Below, piece after piece: positions 1 through 7,297 of a stretch of 12,892 bases of DNA. The position numbers and the translations under genes were made by a program. The DNA comes from JASFTV01 sp050050615 (GTDB lineage Bacteria; Desulfobacterota; DSM-4660; Desulfatiglandales; HGW-15). The number at the start of each line of letters is the position of its first letter. The stretch's first letter is position 1. The notes under the pieces were generated by a model that saw only the letters and a list, made by a program, of their open reading frames with translations, made no database searches and had not been told where the DNA came from. The DNA is taken from the NCBI GenBank assembly GCA_050050615.1, contig JASFTV010000073.1, forward strand, positions 1 through 12,892, read 5' to 3'.

Positions 1-1536
1 GAGGTAGAGGAGATCGCGCGGCGTCGGGAGCTGGCCAAAAAAATGGGTGGGCCTGAGAGTGTGGCTCGGCATCACGAAAGCGGTAAGCTCACAGCCCGAG
101 AGCGCATTGATAGAATTCTCGATCGAGACAGTTTCAATGAGATAGGAGCCCTGACCGGGGCGGCTGAATACGATGACCGCGGTCGACTCATCGCCTTTAC
201 CCCGGCGAATGTGGTCATCGGCACCGGACGTATTGGCGGTCGCCGTGTCGTGGTCTCCGCTGAAGACTTCACCGTGCGTGGCGGCTCGTCCGAGGCCACG
301 AATCCCGACAAATGGATATGGGCGGAAACGCTGGCTCAGGAGATGCGTTTACCCCTGGTCCGCCTCGTGGACACGGCCGGCGGAAGTGTCAAGCTCCTCG
401 AAAAAATGGGGGCAACCAAGCTGCCTGGATACAAGGACTGGAAGTATGCGGACATACTGGGAATCATTCCGGTCGCAAGTGCCGCCCTTGGATCTGTGGC
501 CGGATTGGGTGCGGTGAGAGTCATCGGGTCCCATTTTTCGGTTATGGTCAAAGGGACCAGCCAGGTCTTTGCCGCAGGCCCTCCCGTCGTGACACCGGCT
601 ACGGGTGAGAGCTTGAGCAAGGAAGAGCTGGGCGGTTACAGGATCCACGCTCGCGGCAGTGGCGTGGTCGACAATGAGGCTGAAAGCGAAGAAGAGGCGT
701 TCAGGCAAATCAGGCAATTCCTCGCCTACCTGCCATCCAGCGTGTATCACCTGCCTGCCCGACTCCCATCCGACGACGATCCGAACCGCCGCGAAGAAGA
801 GCTTCTATCCATCGTGCCTCGTAGCCGAAAGCGCCCTTATGATGCCCGAAAACTCCTGAGTCTGGTTTTTGACCAAGATTCCCTTTTTGAAATTGGTCGA
901 TATCAGGGACAATCCGTCGTGTCGGCGCTGGGCAGACTCAATGGGCACCCCGTTGGCACCATGATCAACGATACGAGGTTTTTTGGCGGTGGCATGGATG
1001 CTGCGGCGGCTGAGAAGGTGATCCGTTTTGTGGATATGTGTGATACGTTCCACCTTCCCATCGTTAACTTCGTGGATCAGCCGGGGGTGATGGTCGGCCT
1101 GGCAGCAGAAAAGGCGGGGACTATTCGAATCGCGGTCCGGGCCCTCCACGCGATTGCCCAGAGCAAAGTGCCCTGGGTAGCCATGATTCTTCGGAGGGCA
1201 TTTGGCGTGGCCGGCTCCTACTACGGCCGTCACCATGACTTGAACCTACGATACGCCTGGCCGTCCGGTATCTGGGGATCTTTGCCTGTAGAGGGCGGCG
1301 TAGATGCGGCTTACAAGAGGGAGATTGAAGCATCCGAAGACCCTGAAGCCAGAAGGAGGGAACTTGAGACCTACTATGACCAGCTCCAGTCACCTTTCCG
1401 CACTGCTGAGAGATTTGGTGTTCAAGATATTATCGACCCGCGAGACACCCGGCCCATTCTGTGCGACTGGGTTGAACAGGCGTATGAAGTGCTGCCTGAA
1501 CAGTTGGGTCCAAGATACCGGATGATGCGCGTTTAG
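1..1536 (+). CDS. Acyl-CoA carboxylase carboxyltransferase subunit (5' partial)
   Basis: Carboxyltransferase (beta) subunit of a biotin-dependent acyl-CoA carboxylase, of the propionyl-/methylcrotonyl-CoA carboxylase and glutaconyl-CoA decarboxylase superfamily. It would move CO2 between carboxybiotin and an acyl-CoA in the cytoplasm. The frame is open from base 1 with no stop, and the residues before the first ATG (43) already match the family N-terminus (ELAKKMGGPESVARHHESGK), so the true start probably lies just outside the window; 511 residues are visible. Both crotonase-like halves are present. The N-half oxyanion Gly pair lies in VDTAGGSVK (about residues 124-132), and the C-half acyl-CoA region spans FVDQPGVMVG and RRAFGVAGSYY (about 398-408). 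These motifs differ from the propionyl-CoA type (SGGAR, YGGAY), so the substrate is uncertain. No biotin carboxylase or carrier gene is adjacent. The family call is firm; the substrate is unknown. Confidence 0.92.
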   Translation, partial: EVEEIARRRELAKKMGGPESVARHHESGKLTARERIDRILDRDSFNEIGALTGAAEYDDRGRLIAFTPANVVIGTGRIGGRRVVVSAEDFTVRGGSSEATNPDKWIWAETLAQEMRLPLVRLVDTAGGSVKLLEKMGATKLPGYKDWKYADILGIIPVASAALGSVAGLGAVRVIGSHFSVMVKGTSQVFAAGPPVVTPATGESLSKEELGGYRIHARGSGVVDNEAESEEEAFRQIRQFLAYLPSSVYHLPARLPSDDDPNRREEELLSIVPRSRKRPYDARKLLSLVFDQDSLFEIGRYQGQSVVSALGRLNGHPVGTMINDTRFFGGGMDAAAAEKVIRFVDMCDTFHLPIVNFVDQPGVMVGLAAEKAGTIRIAVRALHAIAQSKVPWVAMILRRAFGVAGSYYGRHHDLNLRYAWPSGIWGSLPVEGGVDAAYKREIEASEDPEARRRELETYYDQLQSPFRTAERFGVQDIIDPRDTRPILCDWVEQAYEVLPEQLGPRYRMMRV

Positions 1537-1597
1537 AGCCGGTTTGCATCAGAAGGGAAAAATACATGTTGTGCCTATCACGGTAAGCGAGTGTCCC

Positions 1598-2353
1598 ATG
1601 TCTCAATCGATATCAGGAAATGCATCTGAAATGTTATCCCATGGTCCTTTGCCGCTCTATTATCAGGTTGCCAATCTGATCCGCAACGAGATCCTTGCCG
1701 GTGCGTGGTCTCCGGGCAGCAAGCTCCCGACGGAAGAGGAGCTATCCATGGCATATGGGGTCAGCCGACCCACGATCCGAAATGCCAAAGCCGTACTCGC
1801 CCGAGAGGGCTTCATCCGTAGTGTCAAGGGTTCGGGTTGTTACTTGAACGGCCAAGAGGGATGGAAGTCATCCCCTCCCACCGTAGAAAACCTCAATGAT
1901 ATTTTCCACTTCGGTTCCAAGATGTCCTTCAGGATCCATGAACTCGGCATGGTCTCCAACAATAAGGATGTAAAGGGAAAGCTGAAGAACCCTCAAGATC
2001 GTTTCGTCTTTCAGATTAGAGGCACCCGCTGGTTCCAGGGTCATCCCATATCTTTCGTGACTTACTATCTTCCTTTTCGGTTTGGTTCGCGAATCCCCCT
2101 GGAGAGCCTTGATGGGAATCCCTTCATTCCTCAACTGGAGAAAATGGCGGGTATCCAGGTCGTAGAGGGCGTGCAGAACATCTCCCTCGGACATGCCGAC
2201 TCTATCGTAGCCAAACATCTGGGTCTCGGAAAAGGCGATGCCATGCTCGTCGTAAGGACGGTATATTTCGACGAAGCGCATCAGCCCATAGAGTACGTTG
2301 TCACCCGATACCGCCAGGAGTTGCCTTACGCCATAAAAGTCAAGCGCAATTAG
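1598..2353 (+). CDS. GntR-family (HutC/UTRA type) transcriptional regulator
   Basis: Predicted DNA-binding regulator that senses a small molecule, probably the local control gene for the surrounding acid-utilisation cluster. With the ATG at 1598 it has 251 residues. A GntR winged helix-turn-helix spans about residues 17-84 (PLYYQVANLIRNEILAG, then GSKLPTEEELSMAYGVSRPT, then EGFIRSVKGSGCYL). A UTRA ligand-binding domain follows (about 105-245, ending IEYVVTRYRQELPYAIKV). The length is typical of the HutC subfamily. The start is not settled. The frame extends upstream to TTG 1544 and includes GTG 1571, which has a GAAGGGA about 12 bases ahead, while ATG 1598 lacks a clear ribosome site. The gene follows the carboxyltransferase with no terminator between them, so the two may be co-transcribed. 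The effector may be the imported acid or its CoA ester; that is inference from position only. Confidence 0.9.
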   Translation: MSQSISGNASEMLSHGPLPLYYQVANLIRNEILAGAWSPGSKLPTEEELSMAYGVSRPTIRNAKAVLAREGFIRSVKGSGCYLNGQEGWKSSPPTVENLNDIFHFGSKMSFRIHELGMVSNNKDVKGKLKNPQDRFVFQIRGTRWFQGHPISFVTYYLPFRFGSRIPLESLDGNPFIPQLEKMAGIQVVEGVQNISLGHADSIVAKHLGLGKGDAMLVVRTVYFDEAHQPIEYVVTRYRQELPYAIKVKRN

Positions 2354-2358
2354 GGTCT

Positions 2359-2384
2359 CTCCGCCGACCTCGGTGAGGGCGGAG
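2359..2384 (+). terminator. Hairpin after the GntR gene (possible terminator)
   Basis: A perfect 7-base-pair stem, CTCCGCC (2359-2365) with GGCGGAG (2378-2384), encloses a 12-base loop and begins six bases after the regulator stop codon. Only a short, mixed sequence (GCTTATTG) follows rather than a T run. It may be a weak terminator, an RNA-end stabiliser or an attenuator between the regulator and the ligase gene. Confidence 0.4.
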
Positions 2385-2470
2385 GCTTATTGCGCAGCAA
2401 AGCCCGTTACCTTTTGTCCACATCCCAAATTGATCTTCCGGTGAAACCCAAAGCATTTGGTTAGGTCGTA

Positions 2471-2475
2471 GGAGG
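2471..2475 (+). promoter_or_regulatory. Ribosome binding site of the acyl-CoA ligase gene
   Basis: A perfect GGAGG lies nine bases before ATG 2485. It supports that start even though the first residues (MRPGVLFIWPV) look unlike the usual family N-terminus. Confidence 0.7.
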
Positions 2476-2484
2476 TGGTGAGGG

Positions 2485-4047
2485 ATGCGTCCTGGAGTCC
2501 TTTTCATATGGCCGGTGACTCGATACAAGCACCGAAGCGCTATCATATTTAAGGATGCGCGGCTCACCTTTTCCCAGATGGACGCCCGCGTGAACCGACT
2601 CAGCCATGGTCTGCTCTCTTTGGGACTCACCAAGGGAGACAAAGTCGCGGTACTTTTGAACAACAGCTTGGAGAGCGCCACATCCATCTTCGCCATCCCC
2701 CGAGCAGGCATGACTTACGTTTCCCTGAACGCGCGGCACTCAGCCAGAGAACACGCTGATGTGCTTAACGATTCAGAGACGGATGCGGTGATCGTCGAGG
2801 AGGCGTTTCAGGAACTTCTCGAGCCTGTCCTGCCCATGGTGCCGAGTCTTAGGCACGTCATTGTCGTCGGCGCCCCGAAGTCCGGCAGACTGACCTACGA
2901 CGAACTGGTCAAAGATCAGCCGGAGACGGTTCCAGATGTGGAAGTGGATTACGATGCCGACATTGAGCGCATACAATATACTTCCGGAACCACCGGCAGT
3001 CCCAAGGGCGTTGTGTGGACCTACAGAGTGGGTTACAACGTCTTGACCAGTACGCTTATCAACATGGACCAGCCTGTCGGTCCAGATACGGTTAACCTCA
3101 ACATCGGACCCCTGACCCACGCAGCCGGACTGATGATGATGGTCTACTACTGCCGGGGGGCGAGCAATGTTATCCTACCGGGTTTTGATGAAGAAGAAAT
3201 CCTCAAGACCATAGAGCGCGAACGGGTGACCTCGGTCCTTTTGATTCCGACCATGCTGTATCGTTTGCTCATGTTTCCTGATCTCAAATCTTATGATCTC
3301 AGCAGCGTCAATCGCATCTGGTACGGCACGGCTCCGATGGCGGTGGAACGCCTGAAACAAGGCATTCAGGTGTTCGGCCATGTTTTCCGACAGAATTACG
3401 GCATGACCGAGATTGCCCAACCCATCACTTTTCTGGGCCCGGAAGATCACCGCCTGGAAGGAACGGAAGCGGAATTGAAGCGGCTTTCCTCGGCTGGGAA
3501 ACCGGCGATGGGTGTGGAAGTGCGGGTGGTGGATGAGTCCGGAAAAGAGGTGGCTCCCGGAGAGATTGGTGAAATCCTGCTTCGCTCCAACAAGCTGATG
3601 AAGGGGTACTGGAAAATGCCGGAGGAGACAGCGAAGGCTTTTGAAGGAGGCTGGTTCCATACCGGGGACATGGGTACCGTGGATGAAGACGGCTATATCT
3701 ACATCATGGACCGTAAGTCCGATATGATTATTTCCGGCGGCTTCAACGTCTATCCCCGAGAGGTGGAGGATGTCATCATGGCTCACCCCGGTGTGGCGGA
3801 GGCGGCCGTCATCGGTGTGCCAGACGATCTTTGGGGTGAGGCTGTGAAAGCGTTAGTCGTTCCTAAGGAGAACGTGGAATTAACCGAGGTTGAAATCATC
3901 CAGCATTGTAGAGAGACTCTGGCCAGCTACAAGAAACCTAAGAGCGTGGCGTTCATCAAGGAGATATCCAAGAATCTTTATGGCAAAGTGGATCGTCGTA
4001 CGCTCAAGGAACCCTTTTGGAAAGGCCTGGATCGCAAGGTCCATTGA
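2485..4047 (+). CDS. AMP-forming acyl-CoA synthetase (fatty/organic-acid CoA ligase)
   Basis: Cytoplasmic ANL-superfamily enzyme of 520 residues that activates a carboxylic acid with ATP and CoA through an acyl-adenylate. The core motifs are present in order. The ATP-binding loop YTSGTTGSPKG is at residues 165-175, YGMTE at 305-309, HTGD at 392-395, and DRKSDMII with GGFN at about 409-421. The C-terminal domain carries the adenylation lysine in NLYGKVDRR (Lys501). Its length is normal for the medium/long-chain or aryl acid ligase group. The gene sits between a GntR regulator and a TRAP transporter, so the most economical role is to trap and activate the acid imported by the transporter. The acid-binding pocket cannot be read with confidence, so no substrate is given. 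Confidence 0.93.
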   Translation: MRPGVLFIWPVTRYKHRSAIIFKDARLTFSQMDARVNRLSHGLLSLGLTKGDKVAVLLNNSLESATSIFAIPRAGMTYVSLNARHSAREHADVLNDSETDAVIVEEAFQELLEPVLPMVPSLRHVIVVGAPKSGRLTYDELVKDQPETVPDVEVDYDADIERIQYTSGTTGSPKGVVWTYRVGYNVLTSTLINMDQPVGPDTVNLNIGPLTHAAGLMMMVYYCRGASNVILPGFDEEEILKTIERERVTSVLLIPTMLYRLLMFPDLKSYDLSSVNRIWYGTAPMAVERLKQGIQVFGHVFRQNYGMTEIAQPITFLGPEDHRLEGTEAELKRLSSAGKPAMGVEVRVVDESGKEVAPGEIGEILLRSNKLMKGYWKMPEETAKAFEGGWFHTGDMGTVDEDGYIYIMDRKSDMIISGGFNVYPREVEDVIMAHPGVAEAAVIGVPDDLWGEAVKALVVPKENVELTEVEIIQHCRETLASYKKPKSVAFIKEISKNLYGKVDRRTLKEPFWKGLDRKVH

Positions 4048-4095
4048 AGCCTCCTTGTGTGATTTGTAGACATCCACGCAAACGTTCACTTTCAA

Positions 4096-4106
4096 GGGAA
4101 GGAGGG
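4096..4106 (+). promoter_or_regulatory. Strong ribosome binding site of the TRAP binding protein
   Basis: GGGAAGGAGGG ends five bases before ATG 4112. This very good match is expected for a periplasmic binding protein that must be made in excess over its permease. Confidence 0.7.
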
Positions 4107-4111
4107 TCATC

Positions 4112-5155
4112 ATGAAGGAAACAAGCGTATGGGGTAAGAGTAAGGGATCTATTTTTCTTTCTGCAGTGGGAGCAGTGATCATCCTGGCCATGACCTCATG
4201 GGCTCTGGCCGCAGAAGGCGACGTCTACAAGGGTCGGCTGTCGTACCACTGGGGTCCCAAGCATTATTCAGCCATTATGGCCAGCAAGTTCGCTGAAGAA
4301 TGTAAGAAAGCCACGAATGGTCGACTCGACATCGAGGTTTTCCCTTCCGGACAGCTTTACAGCATCGCTCAGATTGTGCCGGCCCTTTCCCAGGGCAGCG
4401 TGGACATAGGCGGGGTGCTGGGCGTGCTCTTCATGAGGGTGGACAAGAATTTCTTCCTCTCCGGCATGATGCGCTTCTTCGACAGTTTCCAGCAAAAGCG
4501 CGACTTCTGGGAACGGAACCCGGTAGGCAAGAAATACTGGGATGCTCTCCAGAAAAAACTGGGCATCAAAATTCTGGCTTACATTCCTGTGGGCCCGACG
4601 TGTTACTTCACCACGGCACGGCCACTGGACAGTATGGAGGCTTTCAAAGGACTCAAGGCCCGAACGCTCATTGGAACTGAACGGTATTCCTTCGAGCCTT
4701 TGAACATCAACTTTGTCAAGGTCAGCACCGCAGAAGTTTACACCGCTCTCAAAAGCGGCATGATCGACACGCTCCAGACTGTCCCCTCTGCCATCACGGC
4801 CTATAGCTGGTGGGATTTTCTCAAGTATGCCCAGCAACCTTACAATTTCTACGCGGATGCCTATGTGGCCGCCAATGTCAGATGGTGGGATTCTCTTCCT
4901 CAGGATATTCAAGATATCGTTCTCAATGATGTGGGACCCAGAATTTCCAAAGAAGCCACCAATGGGGTAACAGCCTATTCCAATGATACCCTGAAAGAAT
5001 TTGTCGAAAAACATGGCGGTACCATCTCGACACTCCCTCCGGCCGAGTTAAAACGATTGATAGAGATCGAGAGGAACCAGGTCTGGCCGAAAATCGCCGA
5101 GAACATTGATCCAGGGCTGTACGAAGCCGCCATGAAATTTGCGGGTCACAAGTAA
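4112..5155 (+). CDS. dctP: TRAP transporter substrate-binding protein, DctP family
   Basis: Periplasmic solute receptor of a tripartite ATP-independent (ion-gradient driven) transporter, 347 residues. The N-terminus is a signal peptide with a basic start (MKETSVWGKSKG), a hydrophobic core and a likely signal peptidase I site near ALA-AEG (about residues 32-36). The mature protein has the DctP-family layout: GPKHYSAIMASKFAEECKK, then RLDIEVFPSGQLYS, then GSVDIGG. It also has FKGLKARTLIG, whose Arg184 is in the place of the conserved arginine that binds the substrate carboxylate in this family. The next genes are the matching DctQ and DctM permeases, separated by a 220-base gap holding hairpins. 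The ligand is predicted to be an organic acid, probably the substrate of the upstream ligase; the exact ligand is unknown. Confidence 0.94.
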   Translation: MKETSVWGKSKGSIFLSAVGAVIILAMTSWALAAEGDVYKGRLSYHWGPKHYSAIMASKFAEECKKATNGRLDIEVFPSGQLYSIAQIVPALSQGSVDIGGVLGVLFMRVDKNFFLSGMMRFFDSFQQKRDFWERNPVGKKYWDALQKKLGIKILAYIPVGPTCYFTTARPLDSMEAFKGLKARTLIGTERYSFEPLNINFVKVSTAEVYTALKSGMIDTLQTVPSAITAYSWWDFLKYAQQPYNFYADAYVAANVRWWDSLPQDIQDIVLNDVGPRISKEATNGVTAYSNDTLKEFVEKHGGTISTLPPAELKRLIEIERNQVWPKIAENIDPGLYEAAMKFAGHK

Positions 5156-5161
5156 AGCTGT

Positions 5162-5244
5162 CCGACCAGGGGTCGGCGTATCTCAATCCTTATCCAAAAA
5201 TACTTTCCTCCCCCTTCTCGAAGTCCCCGGCCTCAAGCGCGGGG
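5162..5244 (+). promoter_or_regulatory. Hairpins in the dctP-dctQ gap
   Basis: Two potential stems follow the binding-protein stop codon. CCGACC (5162-5167) pairs with GGTCGG (5171-5176) around a three-base loop. CCCCG (5225-5229) pairs with CGGGG (5240-5244), with a possible wider CCTCCCC/GGGGAGG pairing around it. Neither has a clear T tail. The likely role is to protect the dctP mRNA end or cut down read-through, so that more receptor than permease is made; this is inference. Confidence 0.35.
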
Positions 5245-5330
5245 AGGGTGAGGACCAATGTGGGGGATAAGCGGAACGAGCGTAACTCCCTTGTCGGCTA
5301 CCGGATGGAAAACATCAAACAACGGACAAA

Positions 5331-5353
5331 ACCGGGCAGTGACCTTACCCGGT
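5331..5353 (+). promoter_or_regulatory. Hairpin just before the dctQ ribosome site
   Basis: ACCGGG (5331-5336) is perfectly complementary to CCCGGT (5348-5353), with an 11-base loop. The stem ends eight bases before the GGAGG (5362-5366) that serves ATG 5376, so it could affect translation of the small permease. Confidence 0.3.
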
Positions 5354-5375
5354 CGTGAGATGGAGGCGTTCGGGC

Positions 5376-5906
5376 ATGGAGAAAGCACTGGGATATTACC
5401 AAAAGATGACCGGCATTCTATTTAAAGTCATCGTGATCCTTTCCGCCGTGATTATTGGGTTCGACGTGGTATCCATTTTCCTGGAAGCCTTGGGGCGCTA
5501 CATGCTTGGGCACAGTCGGGCGTTTATGGAGGAACTCCCCCGCCTCATGGTTCCCGTTGTGGTCTTTCCCATGATGGGAGTCCTCCTCAAACTCAAACGG
5601 CACATCAATGTAGATATCCTGCCCGTCAAACTCGAGGGCAAGGCCAGGTCCCTCCTCTTGATCGTGGTCTACTCTGTGGTGGTGGGGGTGGCGGCCCTTT
5701 TTTTCATTGCCGGCATCATTGCTGTCAAGTACTACTACGAGATGGGGTTTGAAACCCACACCGAGATCATTTTTAAATTCTGGCTGACTTACCTGCCTTT
5801 CCCCATTGGATTCGGTCTCCTTATCTTGTTCGCAGTGGAGTTGCTGTGGGGTGAGTTGGTGACACTCATAAAGCTCAGTCGGGCCGAACAAGCCACAGAA
5901 GGCTAA
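5376..5906 (+). CDS. dctQ: TRAP transporter small permease, DctQ family
   Basis: Small membrane subunit of the TRAP transporter, 176 residues from ATG 5376. I chose that start because TGGAGG lies nine bases before it; a GTG at 5355 would add seven charged residues (MRWRRSG) with no ribosome site. Four hydrophobic segments are visible, near residues 15-38, 52-75, 92-117 and 130-155. The typical DctQ pattern of acidic and basic residues after the first pair of helices is present (MEELPRLMVP, then LKLKRHINVDIL). The gene is separated by only seven bases from the large permease and is surely co-translated with it. DctQ proteins vary widely in sequence, so the call rests on size, topology and position together, which agree. 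Confidence 0.9.
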   Translation: MEKALGYYQKMTGILFKVIVILSAVIIGFDVVSIFLEALGRYMLGHSRAFMEELPRLMVPVVVFPMMGVLLKLKRHINVDILPVKLEGKARSLLLIVVYSVVVGVAALFFIAGIIAVKYYYEMGFETHTEIIFKFWLTYLPFPIGFGLLILFAVELLWGELVTLIKLSRAEQATEG

Positions 5907-5913
5907 GGGGTTT

Positions 5914-7185
5914 ATGATGATCCACATTGCCATTGCCCTGGGGCTCATGACACTCTTCATTTCGGTGCCCATTTTTCTCGTTTTCGGGTTGTCGGGCAGC
6001 CTCGTTGTGGTCGGCGCTCTCGATCTGCCCTGGAGTGTGTTGACACAGGTGACCTTTGACTCCATCACGAAATATATCCTGCTGGCCATTCCGCTCTTCG
6101 TGTTCTCGGGCATGGTCATGGTTGAGGGCGGGATGGCTCGCCGGCTCGTTGATGTTTTCACCAGTGCGGTAGGCCATTGGCGAGGGGGTCTCGGGATCGC
6201 CATGGTTCTGACCATGGGTTTTTTCGGTGCCCTTTGCGGATCCATACTGGCTGCCATTGTGGCTGTGGGGACGATCATGGTGCCCGTTATGGTGGAAAAG
6301 GGTTATCCCCGACCTTTCGTCGCGGCCCTCGCTGCCTGTTCTGGTTTTCTGGATGCCCTGATCCCGCCAAGCAACGGAGCCATCATCTATTGCGCCATTA
6401 CGGGCGAGAATGTGGCCGACGCTTTCGCCGCAGGAATCATCCCGGGTTTTGTGTTCGGGGGACTCCTTATCCTCGTGGTCATTTGGAAATGCCGACACAT
6501 GGAGAGAACGCCCCGGGCCGGATGGGGGAGGTTTGTGAAAAGCCTCGGCTCCGCCTGGGCGGCGCTCATGACGCCTGTTCTCATTCTGGGCGGCATATAT
6601 TCCGGGCTGCTTACACCGACGGAGTCCGCGGCTGTCGCCGGCATTTGGGCCGTAATCATCGGTTTTTTTGTTTACCGAGAGCTCAGTCTCAAGGGACTCT
6701 GGAATGCCCTGAAAGCGACGGCCGCCACAACATCGATGATCTTTGCGATCATCGCTACGGCATCCTTTCTGTCTGTGGCGCTTACCTATACCCGCTTCCC
6801 GCACAAATTGATCGATGCGGTTATTGCAGTGGGTGTGACGCCTGTATTGTTCCTTATGGCATGCGGGGTTATTGTACTGATTTTGGGCACTTTTATCGAA
6901 GTCGTCCCCATCATGTACCTGACCTTGCCCATCTTTGCGCCCATAGCGGCGGCCCTGGATATCAACCTTCTCCACCTGATGATCGTGTTTACCGGCTTTG
7001 TGGGCATGGGCCTGCTCACCCCACCCGTTTGTGTTGGGGCTTACACAGCAGCTGCCGTTGCGGAAGAGCCAGCTCAAAATGTCATCCGGGCCATTTTCCC
7101 TTTCTTTTTCCTGGTGGGAATCGTCTATGGCCTGATCTTGATCTTCCTGCCGAGTCTGGCCACTTGGCTCCCGAGCTTGCTCTGA
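5914..7185 (+). CDS. dctM: TRAP transporter large permease, DctM family
   Basis: Large channel subunit of the TRAP transporter, 423 residues, the usual family size, and very hydrophobic over its whole length (about 11-13 membrane segments). Family signatures include GFFGALCGSILAAIVAVGTI with VPVMVEKGYPRPF after it, then FLDALIPPSNGAIIY, TPTESAAVAGIWAV, and near the C-terminus GLLTPPVCVGAYTAAAVA. The start ATG 5914 is preceded by TAAGGGG and lies seven bases after the dctQ stop. With DctP and DctQ it makes a complete three-part transporter that uses an ion gradient (usually sodium) to bring a carboxylate into the cytoplasm. There is no sign of frameshift or truncation. Confidence 0.95.
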   Translation: MMIHIAIALGLMTLFISVPIFLVFGLSGSLVVVGALDLPWSVLTQVTFDSITKYILLAIPLFVFSGMVMVEGGMARRLVDVFTSAVGHWRGGLGIAMVLTMGFFGALCGSILAAIVAVGTIMVPVMVEKGYPRPFVAALAACSGFLDALIPPSNGAIIYCAITGENVADAFAAGIIPGFVFGGLLILVVIWKCRHMERTPRAGWGRFVKSLGSAWAALMTPVLILGGIYSGLLTPTESAAVAGIWAVIIGFFVYRELSLKGLWNALKATAATTSMIFAIIATASFLSVALTYTRFPHKLIDAVIAVGVTPVLFLMACGVIVLILGTFIEVVPIMYLTLPIFAPIAAALDINLLHLMIVFTGFVGMGLLTPPVCVGAYTAAAVAEEPAQNVIRAIFPFFFLVGIVYGLILIFLPSLATWLPSLL

Positions 7186-7189
7186 GGAT

Positions 7190-7214
7190 AGCGGGGTGAA
7201 CGGCCCACGCCGCT
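7190..7214 (+). other. Hairpin after dctM
   Basis: AGCGG (7190-7194) pairs with CCGCT (7210-7214) and, after one G-G mismatch, GTG (7196-7198) pairs with CAC (7206-7208) around a seven-base loop. No T run follows, so termination is doubtful. It may instead mark an RNA processing or stability point between the transporter and the second carboxyltransferase. Confidence 0.3.
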
Positions 7215-7297
7215 AAAGTCTCGCCCAAAGCGGGGTTAAGCAGGTCGAGTCAGCGGGAATGGTCGTGAAGCATGAATGGAGAGGGGGACGGAGCGCC

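Noticed and set aside
43..45. ATG 43 as the start of the first carboxyltransferase
   Set aside because: The frame is open to base 1 and residues before it match the conserved N-terminal region of the family, so the gene is better read as cut by the window edge.
1544..1597. Upstream TTG (1544) and GTG (1571) starts for the GntR regulator
   Set aside because: The extra residues do not resemble the family N-terminus. ATG 1598 gives the usual length, although the GAAGGGA before GTG 1571 means that start is not excluded.
5875..7077. 400-residue open frame on the - strand across dctM
   Set aside because: It lies fully opposite the clear DctM gene, is rich in His, Gly, Arg and Asn with no domain-like pattern, and is a composition artefact of the hydrophobic gene on the other strand.
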